Source: a virus. From it: a stretch of 40,848 bases of DNA. Location of the stretch: positions 1 through 40,848 of the IMG/VR virus record IMGVR_UViG_3300021364_000055; one strand, written 5' to 3'. The stretch's first letter is position 1. Every line of letters starts with the position of its first letter. The translations under genes were made by a program, and so were the position numbers. The notes beneath the pieces were generated by a model. It was given only the letters and a program-made list of their open reading frames with translations, made no database searches and was not told where the DNA came from. This document shows positions 7,564 to 16,222 of this stretch, piece by piece.

Positions 7564-7748
7564 GCGCTGAACTTCGCAAGGACAACTGGCTCATGCTGCA
7601 ATTTGGCGTTGCCAAAGAGCTAGGCATGAGTCTGTCCGAAGTTCGCGCCACCATGACCCCAGAGGAACTCATCGGCTGGAGCGCCTACTTCAAGGTGATC
7701 AACGACGAGCAGCAAAAGGAAATGGATAAGGCCAAACGCCGCCGCTAA
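7216..7748 (+). CDS. Tail assembly chaperone G-T fusion made by -1 frameshifting
   Basis: Reading shifts from frame 0 to -1 at C-CCA-AAC (7551-7557), changing CCA-AAC to CCC-AAA, and continues as LLSAELRKDNWLMLQFGV, then AKELGMSLSEVRATMTPEEL and KVINDEQQKEMDKAKRRR, to TAA at 7746-7748, giving about 177 residues. The -1 frame has a TGA just upstream of the slip site and needs the shift to be joined to G. The T-type part recruits tail tube subunits to the chaperone-tape measure complex. A G/GT frameshift at this exact place is a near-universal feature of long-tailed phages, so the inference is strong. Confidence 0.85.
7551..7557 (+). other. -1 ribosomal slippery heptamer CCCAAAC
   Basis: This canonical X-XXY-YYZ heptamer (C CCA AAC) lies four bases before the frame-0 stop at 7561-7563. 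It matches the position of the lambda G/T slip site. Confidence 0.85.
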
Positions 7749-7777
7749 AGTAGGTAAACAGGTATGCCGGTCTAGTT

Positions 7778-10700
7778 GTGGCTTACAGAGCTGAAATTGA
7801 GATCGGCGTAAAGGGCGCGGAAAAACTAGCGGCGTTCCAGAAAAGCCTTAAAGAAGCTAATAAAGTTCTTGAGATTATTGATGGGTACAGCGATGTTTTT
7901 AGTGCCCCCGTCAACAGTCTAAAAAACTATACTAAAAATCTCCAAGAAGCAGCTAGAGCCCTTCAACTTGTTGAAATAGGTACTGAAGAAGAAACTACCG
8001 CCATCCGTAATTACGTCCAAGCAGCAGCACAAGCTGCAACTGTTCGTAACAGACAAAACAAACTTATGGATGAGGAGGCCCAAAAACTCGGTCTGCTCAG
8101 TCAAAAACTTCGAGAATATAACGCCGCCGGAGTTCCTCCAACACAACGGGGGGCGCAGACAACAATGACTGGCGCGTACCTTCGCGGCCAACCCAGCTTT
8201 GGGCCTGAAACTGCACCGGACTTTAACCCTGTAGCTGCCGCTGGAAGGGCTAGAGCATCAGGTTTAGCTGCGGAGGCTATTAAAAAAGGGCAAGGAGCAC
8301 AGGAAGCTATTCAAATTATTAATGAAATAACTGAATACCAACGCCGCAAATTTATTGACATTACTAACACAAAAATACAACTCACGCAAAAACAATTAGA
8401 CGCAGAACTTGATAGCATTCAAACGGTTTTAGATGCTTCTATAAGGGCGGACAAACAAAAACAGGCAGATTTTGATCGTAGGTTAAGCGCTAAAACAAAA
8501 GCAAATACAGAGGTTGAAGACTTATATTTAAAAATCAGGCAAGACAGCGAAAAACGCATTGAAGCTCAACGTAGAGCCGGGTTAGAGCGCGTTAAAAAAC
8601 TTGAACAAGATATAGCTAGGCAAAGAGAAGAAAGGGCTAGACGGCGCAAAGACGCAATTAGTAGCGGTATCATTGGTGGTGCGTTTCCACTGTTGTTCGG
8701 TCAAGGATTAGGCAGTTCTGTAGGCGGCGGGTTAGGAGGATTTGCTGGTGGTTTGGCTGGAGGGCAATTAGGTTTTGGACTTTCTCTCGTAGGCACGGCT
8801 CTTGGAGCACAGTTTGACGCACTCGCACAAAAAGCTGGTGATTTAGGTAAAGCACTAAACCCTTTAACCGCAGATATTGATTTACTAATTGAAAGTACAG
8901 GACTTGCAGGCACAAAAACTGGTGCTTTAATTGCCTCATTAGAAGAATACGCTGGTGCCCAAGAAGCACAGAAGGCAGCCACAGAACAACTAGCTGTAAT
9001 TGTCGGTCAAGATGGTGTTAATGCTTTAACTGAGTACGGAGAAGCCACAACGCGATTAGGTAATGAAGCTGCTAAAGCGTTTACGGCATTGTCTGCGGCG
9101 CTTGCACCTGCACTCGCAAGTATTGCAAACTTCCTAGCAACCCAGCTGGAACGTACCAGGGTAATAAGTAGGGTTGCAGTTAATACAGGCACAGGGGTTG
9201 CAGTTCGTGACGAGTTTAAGGGCGATAAAAACGTAACTAAAGCTGTTGAACAATTTAACCAGTTTAAAATTAGCGAAGAGGAACTCCAAAAAGTCTTACT
9301 TGAAGCGGGGCGCAAACGAGAGCAAGCTGAAAAAGCAGCAGCAGATGCAAGATTACAAGGCGTAAAAGGCTCTCAACTTGAAAACAAAGTTGCTCGTCTT
9401 AACCAAACAATACTTGAAAATAAAGTAGATCTTACTAACAAAGCAGTAGTAAACGCCAAAAAAGAAATACTCACTATAGAAAGAGGCGCAGAGCTGCTTA
9501 AAGTTTACAATGATCAAAAATTAACAGCTGCCGAAAAGGATCGCCGAATAAATTTAATCAATCAAAATTACATTAACGAGGAACTAAAACTTACAAATGG
9601 CGTAAACAAGGCGATTGAAAGAAAAAATAAATTAAATAGATCTGGGAATAAGGGGGCAAATAAAGCCGCACGTGAAAGACAAAGAGCTGAAGAGCTGCTT
9701 CAAAAATTACAGCAGCAGCTAAAGGCAACTAAAGTTACCGGAAGTTCAGAAGAAAAACGACTGAAAATTGAAACTGAATACTTAAACACCGTAAATTCTA
9801 TAGATAAATTAAAAGACAAAACTTATGATACAGAACTTAGATCTACCGCAGAAAGCATTAAGAAAAATAAAGAAGAACAATTAACTGCAAGACTTGCAGG
9901 TGAACGTACAGAAGCAATTCGGCAGGCCGTAGCACCTATTGTCAAGATTAGAGAAGCACAAGAAATAAGCGCAGAAAAAATTAAAGAATACAACAGGCTT
10001 CTCATGGAAGGCGTATTGCCGTCCGAAGCAGAAAGGATTAGCAGCTTTAACGAGCAAGTTCGGCTTTCTCTCAAACTAATTGATTTAGAGATTGAAAGAG
10101 CAAAAGCTGCTGGTTTAAATAGCACAGCGTTGCAAGAAGAACTTGAAAAACTTGAAGCACAAAAAGCTGCAATTGAAAGTGAAGCACTTAAAGGCCCAGG
10201 TGAAGCTGTTGGAACAACACCACGAGAAAAAATTGAAAGTCGAGTAGCAGAACTTCGAGGAGAACTAACCGAACTAGCTAATCTAGGAAACTTTGCAGTT
10301 ACCGTCGCTGACAATATCGGTGGTGCGTTCCAATCTGCATTCCGCGACGTAATTACTGGAAGTAAATCAGCGCAAGAAGCACTGGCTGATATGTTTGGCA
10401 ACATAGCCGAAGCTTTTGCTTCTATGGCAGCAGAAATTATTGCAAAACAACTAGTTATGATTGCTTTGCAGGGCATACTCAAAGCCCTAGGTGCCGTTTC
10501 TGCCGCAGCTGCCCCATCTGCTCCTGTACCTAAAGACGGTGCAGCCTTCCAAGGAATCGGCACTAGTACTTTAGATAGTCTTGGAGGTGCAGGACCGATT
10601 TCTGATCCAAAAGGTTTATTCACTCCGCCAACACTTGTATCTGGAAGAGCAGCCGGTGGCCCTGTTGCAAATAACGTTCCTTATCTTGTTGGTGAGGAAG

Positions 10701-11155
10701 GCCCGGAGCTATTTGTTCCCTTCCAAAACGGAACCATTGTTCCAAACGGGCAAACACAGCAAATGATGAATGGTGCCTTCCAAAGTGGCGGCAACTCCAG
10801 CAATGTTGTTAACAGTGGCGGCAACTCCAGCACTGTTAACAATAACGCTTTCCAAAATGGCGGCAATTCCAGCGCTGTTAAAAACAGTTTCCAGCAGATG
10901 CAGGTAACTAACGTGCCCTTTACCCGAAGCGCAGAACAAGCTTCAGTTATTGCAGCAGAACAAGAGACAGCCAAGGCAATCCGTAACCCTGGTCCGATTG
11001 ATGTCCGCTACGAATCTCAAGTCATCAACGGCGTTGAATACGTCACAGCCGAGCAACACCAGAAAGGTATGGCGCAAGCTGCAGATCGTGGCCGTGCATT
11101 GACTCTTGCTTCACTACAAAATAGTGTGAAGGCACGGCGAAGGATCGGGTTATGA
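7778..11155 (+). CDS. Tail tape measure protein
   Basis: This 1125-residue protein starts with GTG at 7778, directly after the chaperones. Long Lys/Glu/Ala/Gln-rich helices with coiled-coil character fill residues about 15-290 and 480-850. A glycine-rich hydrophobic segment (SSGIIGGAFPLLFGQGLG and following) lies around 293-345 and is a likely membrane-interacting part for DNA entry. The C-terminal region contains NNVPYLVGEEGPELFVPF, the GEEGPE..VP motif of tape measure C-termini, then three GGNSS repeats. At about 1.5 angstrom per residue the tail would be near 170 nm (rule of thumb). The gene is AT-richer than the capsid and tube genes. Confidence 0.92.
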   Translation: MAYRAEIEIGVKGAEKLAAFQKSLKEANKVLEIIDGYSDVFSAPVNSLKNYTKNLQEAARALQLVEIGTEEETTAIRNYVQAAAQAATVRNRQNKLMDEEAQKLGLLSQKLREYNAAGVPPTQRGAQTTMTGAYLRGQPSFGPETAPDFNPVAAAGRARASGLAAEAIKKGQGAQEAIQIINEITEYQRRKFIDITNTKIQLTQKQLDAELDSIQTVLDASIRADKQKQADFDRRLSAKTKANTEVEDLYLKIRQDSEKRIEAQRRAGLERVKKLEQDIARQREERARRRKDAISSGIIGGAFPLLFGQGLGSSVGGGLGGFAGGLAGGQLGFGLSLVGTALGAQFDALAQKAGDLGKALNPLTADIDLLIESTGLAGTKTGALIASLEEYAGAQEAQKAATEQLAVIVGQDGVNALTEYGEATTRLGNEAAKAFTALSAALAPALASIANFLATQLERTRVISRVAVNTGTGVAVRDEFKGDKNVTKAVEQFNQFKISEEELQKVLLEAGRKREQAEKAAADARLQGVKGSQLENKVARLNQTILENKVDLTNKAVVNAKKEILTIERGAELLKVYNDQKLTAAEKDRRINLINQNYINEELKLTNGVNKAIERKNKLNRSGNKGANKAARERQRAEELLQKLQQQLKATKVTGSSEEKRLKIETEYLNTVNSIDKLKDKTYDTELRSTAESIKKNKEEQLTARLAGERTEAIRQAVAPIVKIREAQEISAEKIKEYNRLLMEGVLPSEAERISSFNEQVRLSLKLIDLEIERAKAAGLNSTALQEELEKLEAQKAAIESEALKGPGEAVGTTPREKIESRVAELRGELTELANLGNFAVTVADNIGGAFQSAFRDVITGSKSAQEALADMFGNIAEAFASMAAEIIAKQLVMIALQGILKALGAVSAAAAPSAPVPKDGAAFQGIGTSTLDSLGGAGPISDPKGLFTPPTLVSGRAAGGPVANNVPYLVGEEGPELFVPFQNGTIVPNGQTQQMMNGAFQSGGNSSNVVNSGGNSSTVNNNAFQNGGNSSAVKNSFQQMQVTNVPFTRSAEQASVIAAEQETAKAIRNPGPIDVRYESQVINGVEYVTAEQHQKGMAQAADRGRALTLASLQNSVKARRRIGL

Positions 11156-11646
11156 GTGGCTACGCATTCTGTAACTACGTCAAATTTTTGGAGCCATCGG
11201 GTTCCAGCTATGTAGACACAGCCTACTACTTTCAAAATTTCACAGTCAACAACACTCGAAGTCGAGGCGGTAACACTTACGTTTTCGCACCATTTGCAGT
11301 AGCAACTGGTGGCGGCGAAAAGAGCGGAGACCGCAGCTCCAGTGTTTTAGGCATTGGCGCGTCAACGCAAGCTGGCTCGACAATCATTCTCAACCTGTTC
11401 AAACAAGCAGTTGAACAGCGCTGGATTCTTGTTGTCGAAACCGTCAGCCTAAACATCAACACTTATGACGACGACCTGCTGGTTTCAACAGAAAACTGGC
11501 GCGTTGCCTCTTACGAAATGGATACGAGCGTAATTAAGTTACGTCTCATCTCCCCATTAGATGCAGTCAAGGGGGAAGTACCCAGAAGAAAACTAAGTGA
11601 AGAGCTGGTTGGCGCGTTACCGACAACCGGTCAAATCTCAATATGA
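11152..11646 (+). CDS. Minor tail protein, gpL-like
   Basis: This 164-residue protein starts in an ATGA overlap with the tape measure stop. Beta-rich sequence leads to RLISPLDAVKGEVPRRKLSE and a short GALPTTGQISI tail. The strand-SPLDAV..EVPRR.L arrangement is typical of lambda gpL-like minor tail proteins that form the distal tail ring between tube and tip. The next two genes look like gpK/NlpC-P60 and gpJ-type tip proteins, which reproduces the lambda order (tape measure, L, K, I/J) and supports the call. Confidence 0.66.
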   Translation: MSGYAFCNYVKFLEPSGSSYVDTAYYFQNFTVNNTRSRGGNTYVFAPFAVATGGGEKSGDRSSSVLGIGASTQAGSTIILNLFKQAVEQRWILVVETVSLNINTYDDDLLVSTENWRVASYEMDTSVIKLRLISPLDAVKGEVPRRKLSEELVGALPTTGQISI

Positions 11647-12014
11647 AACGCTGGCACCATTATTTGAGCTTGCCGCACCAGTTTGGCGCTGATCCGGATG
11701 ACGGCGTTGCCTGCGACTGCGTAATTATGACCTGGAACGTGCTGCGTGATGCAGGTGTTGAGCACCCGCCGTACGACCCAAATTGGCTAAAGATGGCATC
11801 CCGTGGAGAGTGGGCAGAACTAAAAACCCAATGGTTGGACCGTACGGTTGTATGTCCTCAGCAAGAGTATGCGCTGACTTTATTTGAAGAACCGGGTCAT
11901 TTGGGCTTAGGTATTATTGTGGATAACGGGCTTCTGTTTCCGCACCACAAACGTGGTGTGCATTGGCTGCCCAGCAAAAAAGTTGCAAATCTGGAGTACA
12001 GGACGTTTCGATGA
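11643..12014 (+). CDS. NlpC/P60-like tail protein (gpK-like)
   Basis: This 123-residue protein starts in an ATGA overlap. DDGVACDCVIMTWNVLRDAG contains the candidate catalytic Cys of an NlpC/P60-type cysteine peptidase. PGHLGLGIIVDNGLLFPHH supplies the His in the expected GH.G(L/I).. context, followed by HWLPSKK. In lambda-like tails such a domain (gpK) may trim peptidoglycan or help assemble the tip. It is short, with only the peptidase core and no JAB1/MPN domain. It overlaps the tail-tip gene by four bases. Confidence 0.68.
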   Translation: MKRWHHYLSLPHQFGADPDDGVACDCVIMTWNVLRDAGVEHPPYDPNWLKMASRGEWAELKTQWLDRTVVCPQQEYALTLFEEPGHLGLGIIVDNGLLFPHHKRGVHWLPSKKVANLEYRTFR

Positions 12015-15000
12015 CCATGCTCCCCTCTGACCGCTATCTTTGCAGCCTGCTTGGACTAACAGAAAAAGAGTTTCAATCGTTTCAAGCAGAGGCAAGACAA
12101 TATTTAAAGGAAAACCCAATTGAAGGACCAGTTGCTGGGCCTGAGACAGGAATTGTTCTTGCAATTGTCAGTATTGTGCTCAGTGTTGGTGCGACGGCAC
12201 TTTCTCTTTTACTTAGGCCGAGTCTGCCTGACACACGCGGGCCAAATGCAATTAGACGTACTGAAAATGTAGATGACCCGGTAGTTACAAATCAAAGTTT
12301 TTCGCCGCGTTACGGTTTTGATTCCGTACAAAACGTAGTCAAGATCGGCAGCACAGTGCCTTTGGTATATGCAGAGAGAACTGTAGATGGCGTAAAAGTC
12401 GGCGGCGTTCGTGTAAACATGCCGCTTGTTTGGTCACAGATGCTGTCGTTTGGCACGTCCCAGATGCTGCGAGCTGTGTTTCTTGCAGGAGAAGGCGAGA
12501 TTGAATCATTCGACAATGACCTGTGGGCTGTCGGTTCTAATCTCTTAAAAAACTACAAGTACACTACAAACGCTGCTACTCAAGCCGCATCACGCGCAAC
12601 GATCTACACAAGTCTGGATAGCGGACCAGTCATTGAAAGTGACCGCGTTTTTGGCAGAAGTGGCGTTAATGACCGCAGGGTTAACGGGGGAGGTTCATCC
12701 GCAACTTCATCTACAGGGCAAGTTTTTAAAGTCCACTCCGGTGGATCGCCAACAGAAACTGCTGCTTTTTGCTCTGTTCACACACCTTCTTCAAGCACTA
12801 AGTTCGGGGTCTATTCCCTAATTGGAAATGACCTAGCTTATAAAGTAAACCCTGTTGTAAGACCCGGCGTCAAAGTAAACCAAAGACAGACAGGTAGTAG
12901 CCAGTTTGAAGTACGTTGTCCAAAAGACGGACCTCAAATTGCTATACGCAGAAAATTTGCATATAACTATGCAAGCTTTAGTGGTATTACCAAAAAGAAC
13001 GGTTCTAACGTCAGTGGAACTACATCACTAGCTGTAGGAGATACAGTTACATATGTTTTGCTAAAAGAATCAGAAAAAGAAATTACATTTACTGAAAACA
13101 ACACTGCAGAAGAAAGCAGGGACGTTGCCTCAAGCGTTGCCTCTAGGCAGACATATTATGACCAAAACTTAATTATTGGCGAGCTGTACAAGATTGGCAG
13201 CGCAATTGGTGTTTGCATTTCGCGCAGCCCTTCTGATTCAGTTTTTAGATCAGAAGCCGACGAGGTAGGTGACGAGCAACAAATTGACGTAGTTTTCGAA
13301 ATTGTCGAGCCTGGCTCTGTTGAAACATATACAGAATCCCATTTAAAGGGCGCATACACCGGCTCAACAGTAGACAACCCAAGCGCAGTGGATCGTGCAG
13401 TAGCTACAAGCAAAGGGCACATTTTGCGTTATGCACAGGCAGTAGTTACCAACACTCGCGCTTGCGATATTACTGAAATCGGAATTACCTCTACGCTAGG
13501 CCACAGAATCAACGGACTGTGTAATTTTAAAGATGCAAAAACTTATGAAGATGCGGACAACCTGTTTTGCGAAACTTTTGCAAATACAGATGATTATGAA
13601 AGCGAATTTTACCAGAGCGGTACACTAAGCATTTCAGTCAAGCGGTTTGCATTTTTTACGCTCCAATACAAAGAGATGGCGGCTGACAGTGATAACGACT
13701 GGGTCGATAGCGGTAAAACATTTGCTGTGCAAAGCGAAACGATGCAGCAAGTATTTAACTTTTTAAGAATTGAATTTACGACAGCAAAGCTTCGAATTTT
13801 TAGGCTTAGGCCGATTACAGGCTTTGAATTTAGGCAAAAGACATCGGGACAGTTTTACCTGCTAGACGCAAACGAAGGTTTCCAGTACCAAACAATAACT
13901 TCGTACGGCGGCGCTGCTGTAAGGGTGGCGTTTAACGGAAGAATTTATAGTTATCCATTCCATAACGATGTCAGATCAAAGTTTGCTGAAGGCTTAAATG
14001 GTCTTACAGCTTCCTACACAAAAAATACACAAAACGGTGAACCTAATGATACTTTTCAATCCCTCACAGCTGTAGACACAGAAGTAGGTTCAAATTATTC
14101 AGCAATGATTGATGAGTACATGACTTGTGCTGAAGACTTTGTGTACGAGGAAATTTCTACAACTGCTGAAAACGGACCAGAGCATAACGTGTCGTATGTA
14201 AACGAAATTGTAACCAACCAAACTGGCAGTTATGACGATCTTGCTCTAGTCGGCATTAACATAAGGTCTTCAACTGAATGGCAGCAATTTACGCAGTTTT
14301 CCGGCTATGTAGACTGTGGTCTTAAATCTAGACCGCTAAGTGCGTACACAGGAGTGCCGTTTAACCCAACTCCGTCAAGTCTCCACTATTTTCCGGAGAT
14401 TTTGTTGGACTTAATGACCAACGCCAGATACGGAATGGGAGAACTAATTAAAGACGAAATGATTGACCTAGCAGGTTTTAAGGAAGCCAATGATTGGTGC
14501 GACAGTCGTGGTTATTATTTTAATGGCGTCATAGCAGACCAAACAAATATCAGGCAATATGCCGCAGACCTTGCTGCAACTCACCTGCTTTACTTTGCTG
14601 AGATAAACGGCAGGTTTACGCTTAAACCAGCGTTGCCTGTGACTGGTTCGTCATTTGCTGCTGTTGATATTAAAGGTCTGTTTACCATAGGAAACATCCT
14701 AGAAGATAGTTACCAAGTAGAGTATTTGAACCCTGAAGATAGAGAACCAATTGAAGTTAGTGTAACTTATCGAGAAGAACGCTCTTCCGCTGATAGCACA
14801 GGCGAAGGTGCTTTTGCAACAGTCAAAGAAATTCTTGTTAAAGAGTCAGCTTACTCTCCTTTGGATACTGTCTCATTGGATATGACTGATTACTGTACCC
14901 AGCGTGATCACGCAATTGACGCAGCAAAATTTATTATTCGAATGCGTAGGCTGACAGATCACCTTGTCAAATTTAAGGTTACGCACGAGTCCATATACAA

Positions 15001-15397
15001 CAACATTTCGCCTGGCGATTACATCAACGTTGCAATGGACGCAACTGAGTACGCCGACTTCAACAACGGCGTTGTGACTGGAGCGGGGGATCTGGTTTCA
15101 TCAGAAGGTTTTGCTGATGGCAGTTATTCAGTGTTTGCTTGGGATCCAGAGTCCGGCAATGACCCAGCGGCAGAGACCTTGGTAGTTACAGGTAGCGGGA
15201 CCAAGGCAACACCTACTGGAATTATTTTTACCGAAATTAAAGCAAGCCAAGAGTCAAGGACTTATCAAGTTGAGCGCATAGCTGCAGAGCAGGATGGGAC
15301 GTTTACAATAGAAGCACTGCACATGCCAGTTACTGGAGCTGGTATTCCGTTGGTCGCTGACGGTTTTGATACAGCCTCAAACTGGACCATCACCTAA
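12011..15397 (+). CDS. Tail tip / host-specificity protein (gpJ-like)
   Basis: I place the start at the ATG at 12011, which overlaps the upstream TGA (ATGA) and removes 16 residues from the longest reading frame; the protein is then 1128 residues. The N-terminus has an amphipathic part and a hydrophobic segment (GIVLAIVSIVLSVGATALSL, about residues 46-65), as in fused gpI-gpJ type proteins. The body resembles gpJ central tip proteins: IGSTVPLVYAERTVDGVKVG, then MLRAVFLAGEGEIESF, a large central domain, then PPARYGMGE-like LMTNARYGMGE near residue 800 and a strand-rich C-terminus. It would form the trimeric tail hub onto which the spike and fibres attach. Confidence 0.82.
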   Translation: MTMLPSDRYLCSLLGLTEKEFQSFQAEARQYLKENPIEGPVAGPETGIVLAIVSIVLSVGATALSLLLRPSLPDTRGPNAIRRTENVDDPVVTNQSFSPRYGFDSVQNVVKIGSTVPLVYAERTVDGVKVGGVRVNMPLVWSQMLSFGTSQMLRAVFLAGEGEIESFDNDLWAVGSNLLKNYKYTTNAATQAASRATIYTSLDSGPVIESDRVFGRSGVNDRRVNGGGSSATSSTGQVFKVHSGGSPTETAAFCSVHTPSSSTKFGVYSLIGNDLAYKVNPVVRPGVKVNQRQTGSSQFEVRCPKDGPQIAIRRKFAYNYASFSGITKKNGSNVSGTTSLAVGDTVTYVLLKESEKEITFTENNTAEESRDVASSVASRQTYYDQNLIIGELYKIGSAIGVCISRSPSDSVFRSEADEVGDEQQIDVVFEIVEPGSVETYTESHLKGAYTGSTVDNPSAVDRAVATSKGHILRYAQAVVTNTRACDITEIGITSTLGHRINGLCNFKDAKTYEDADNLFCETFANTDDYESEFYQSGTLSISVKRFAFFTLQYKEMAADSDNDWVDSGKTFAVQSETMQQVFNFLRIEFTTAKLRIFRLRPITGFEFRQKTSGQFYLLDANEGFQYQTITSYGGAAVRVAFNGRIYSYPFHNDVRSKFAEGLNGLTASYTKNTQNGEPNDTFQSLTAVDTEVGSNYSAMIDEYMTCAEDFVYEEISTTAENGPEHNVSYVNEIVTNQTGSYDDLALVGINIRSSTEWQQFTQFSGYVDCGLKSRPLSAYTGVPFNPTPSSLHYFPEILLDLMTNARYGMGELIKDEMIDLAGFKEANDWCDSRGYYFNGVIADQTNIRQYAADLAATHLLYFAEINGRFTLKPALPVTGSSFAAVDIKGLFTIGNILEDSYQVEYLNPEDREPIEVSVTYREERSSADSTGEGAFATVKEILVKESAYSPLDTVSLDMTDYCTQRDHAIDAAKFIIRMRRLTDHLVKFKVTHESIYNNISPGDYINVAMDATEYADFNNGVVTGAGDLVSSEGFADGSYSVFAWDPESGNDPAAETLVVTGSGTKATPTGIIFTEIKASQESRTYQVERIAAEQDGTFTIEALHMPVTGAGIPLVADGFDTASNWTIT

Positions 15398-15402
15398 GGG
15401 TT

Positions 15403-15810
15403 ATGCCAACTTCGTTTCCAGCAATCGAACCAAGCAGCCGACGTTTTAAAACGGCTGAGTTTGCTACTACATCGCAAACATCTCAATCAGGGGTGACGAC
15501 TCGTAGGTTGTGGGCCGATCGTCCCAGCAATGCAACGTTGGATTTGCAATTTAGAAATATCAGTGACACCAACACTTCTGCAATTTTGAGCGCGTATAAC
15601 GCAGCAAAGGGACCGGTAGACGAACTAAGTTTGCCTGTTGTTCTGTTTAACGGTGCCGATTCAACACTGAAAACCTACTTAAACACGACTGCCACAGGCG
15701 CTGATTTGATTTGGTCTTTTGCAGAAGACTCACCGCCTGTAGTGGAGAGCGTTGCGCCTAACAGATCCACAGTGACTGTAAAACTTGTTGCAGAGCTTAG
15801 AATGAGTTAA
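15403..15810 (+). CDS. Minor tail protein, 135 aa
   Basis: The N-terminal PTSFPAIEPSSRRFKTAEFA and the following SQSGVTTRRLWADRPSNATL, then LQFRNISDTNTSAILSAYN, form a conserved-looking tail-tip pattern. I recall the same pattern in small minor tail proteins of cyanophages and other marine siphoviruses, in some cases labelled gpM-like. It is a beta-rich protein with a terminal VTVKLVAELRMS strand. It sits six bases after the tip gene and just before a second tube-like protein, so it is probably part of the baseplate or tip complex. Exact role unknown. Confidence 0.66.
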   Translation: MPTSFPAIEPSSRRFKTAEFATTSQTSQSGVTTRRLWADRPSNATLDLQFRNISDTNTSAILSAYNAAKGPVDELSLPVVLFNGADSTLKTYLNTTATGADLIWSFAEDSPPVVESVAPNRSTVTVKLVAELRMS

Positions 15811-15823
15811 AAAGGTCCTTCCA

Positions 15824-16222
15824 ATGGCTACAAAAACTAGCGCTACCGCTGAGCTACGCATAGACGGTGCTGCGATAGCCAAGGTTCGTGACGTATCAAT
15901 CACGTTTGCCCGTGATGCCCTGGAAGATACAGGCATCGGACAGTTTGACCGGACTTACGTTTACGGTGTCCGCAACACCACCGGCACTGGTACGTTGCTT
16001 TATGACGCAGCCGACGCAGCAACAAAAACCGTAATCAACAGGTTGCTGAACGATTCCGAAAGCACTAACAGCATTTCGATGGTCTTGGACACCAACGTTG
16101 CTGAAGGTACGCTGACGGGTGACGCCCTGCTTACTCAGGCTGGAACGAGTGTCAGTGTTGGGGATGTGGTAAGTATCCCCATTTCCTTCACCTTTACCGG
16201 TAAGCCTAACGGTACTTACTAA
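15824..16222 (+). CDS. Tail-tube-like minor tail protein, 132 aa
   Basis: The start is ATG at 15824, with AAAAAGG about ten bases upstream. The protein is almost entirely beta (SATAELRIDGAAIAKVRDVS, then ITFARDALEDTGIG). It ends in VGDVVSIPISFTFTGKPNGT, similar in layout to tube-type proteins that have a terminal strand and a C-terminal arm. It may be a minor tube or distal-tail subunit. It ends in an ATG overlap (TAATG) with the next tail gene. Confidence 0.62.
   Translation: MATKTSATAELRIDGAAIAKVRDVSITFARDALEDTGIGQFDRTYVYGVRNTTGTGTLLYDAADAATKTVINRLLNDSESTNSISMVLDTNVAEGTLTGDALLTQAGTSVSVGDVVSIPISFTFTGKPNGTY

Noticed and set aside
9823-10623. 266-codon ORF on the minus strand inside the tape measure gene
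   Set aside because: It is antisense to a clear tape measure coding region and is Ser/Ala-rich shadow sequence without an RBS or any recognisable motif.
11963-12010. Upstream ATG of the tail-tip gene giving 16 extra residues
   Set aside because: It lies inside the NlpC/P60-like gene; the ATGA overlap at 12011 matches the pattern of all neighbouring tail genes.
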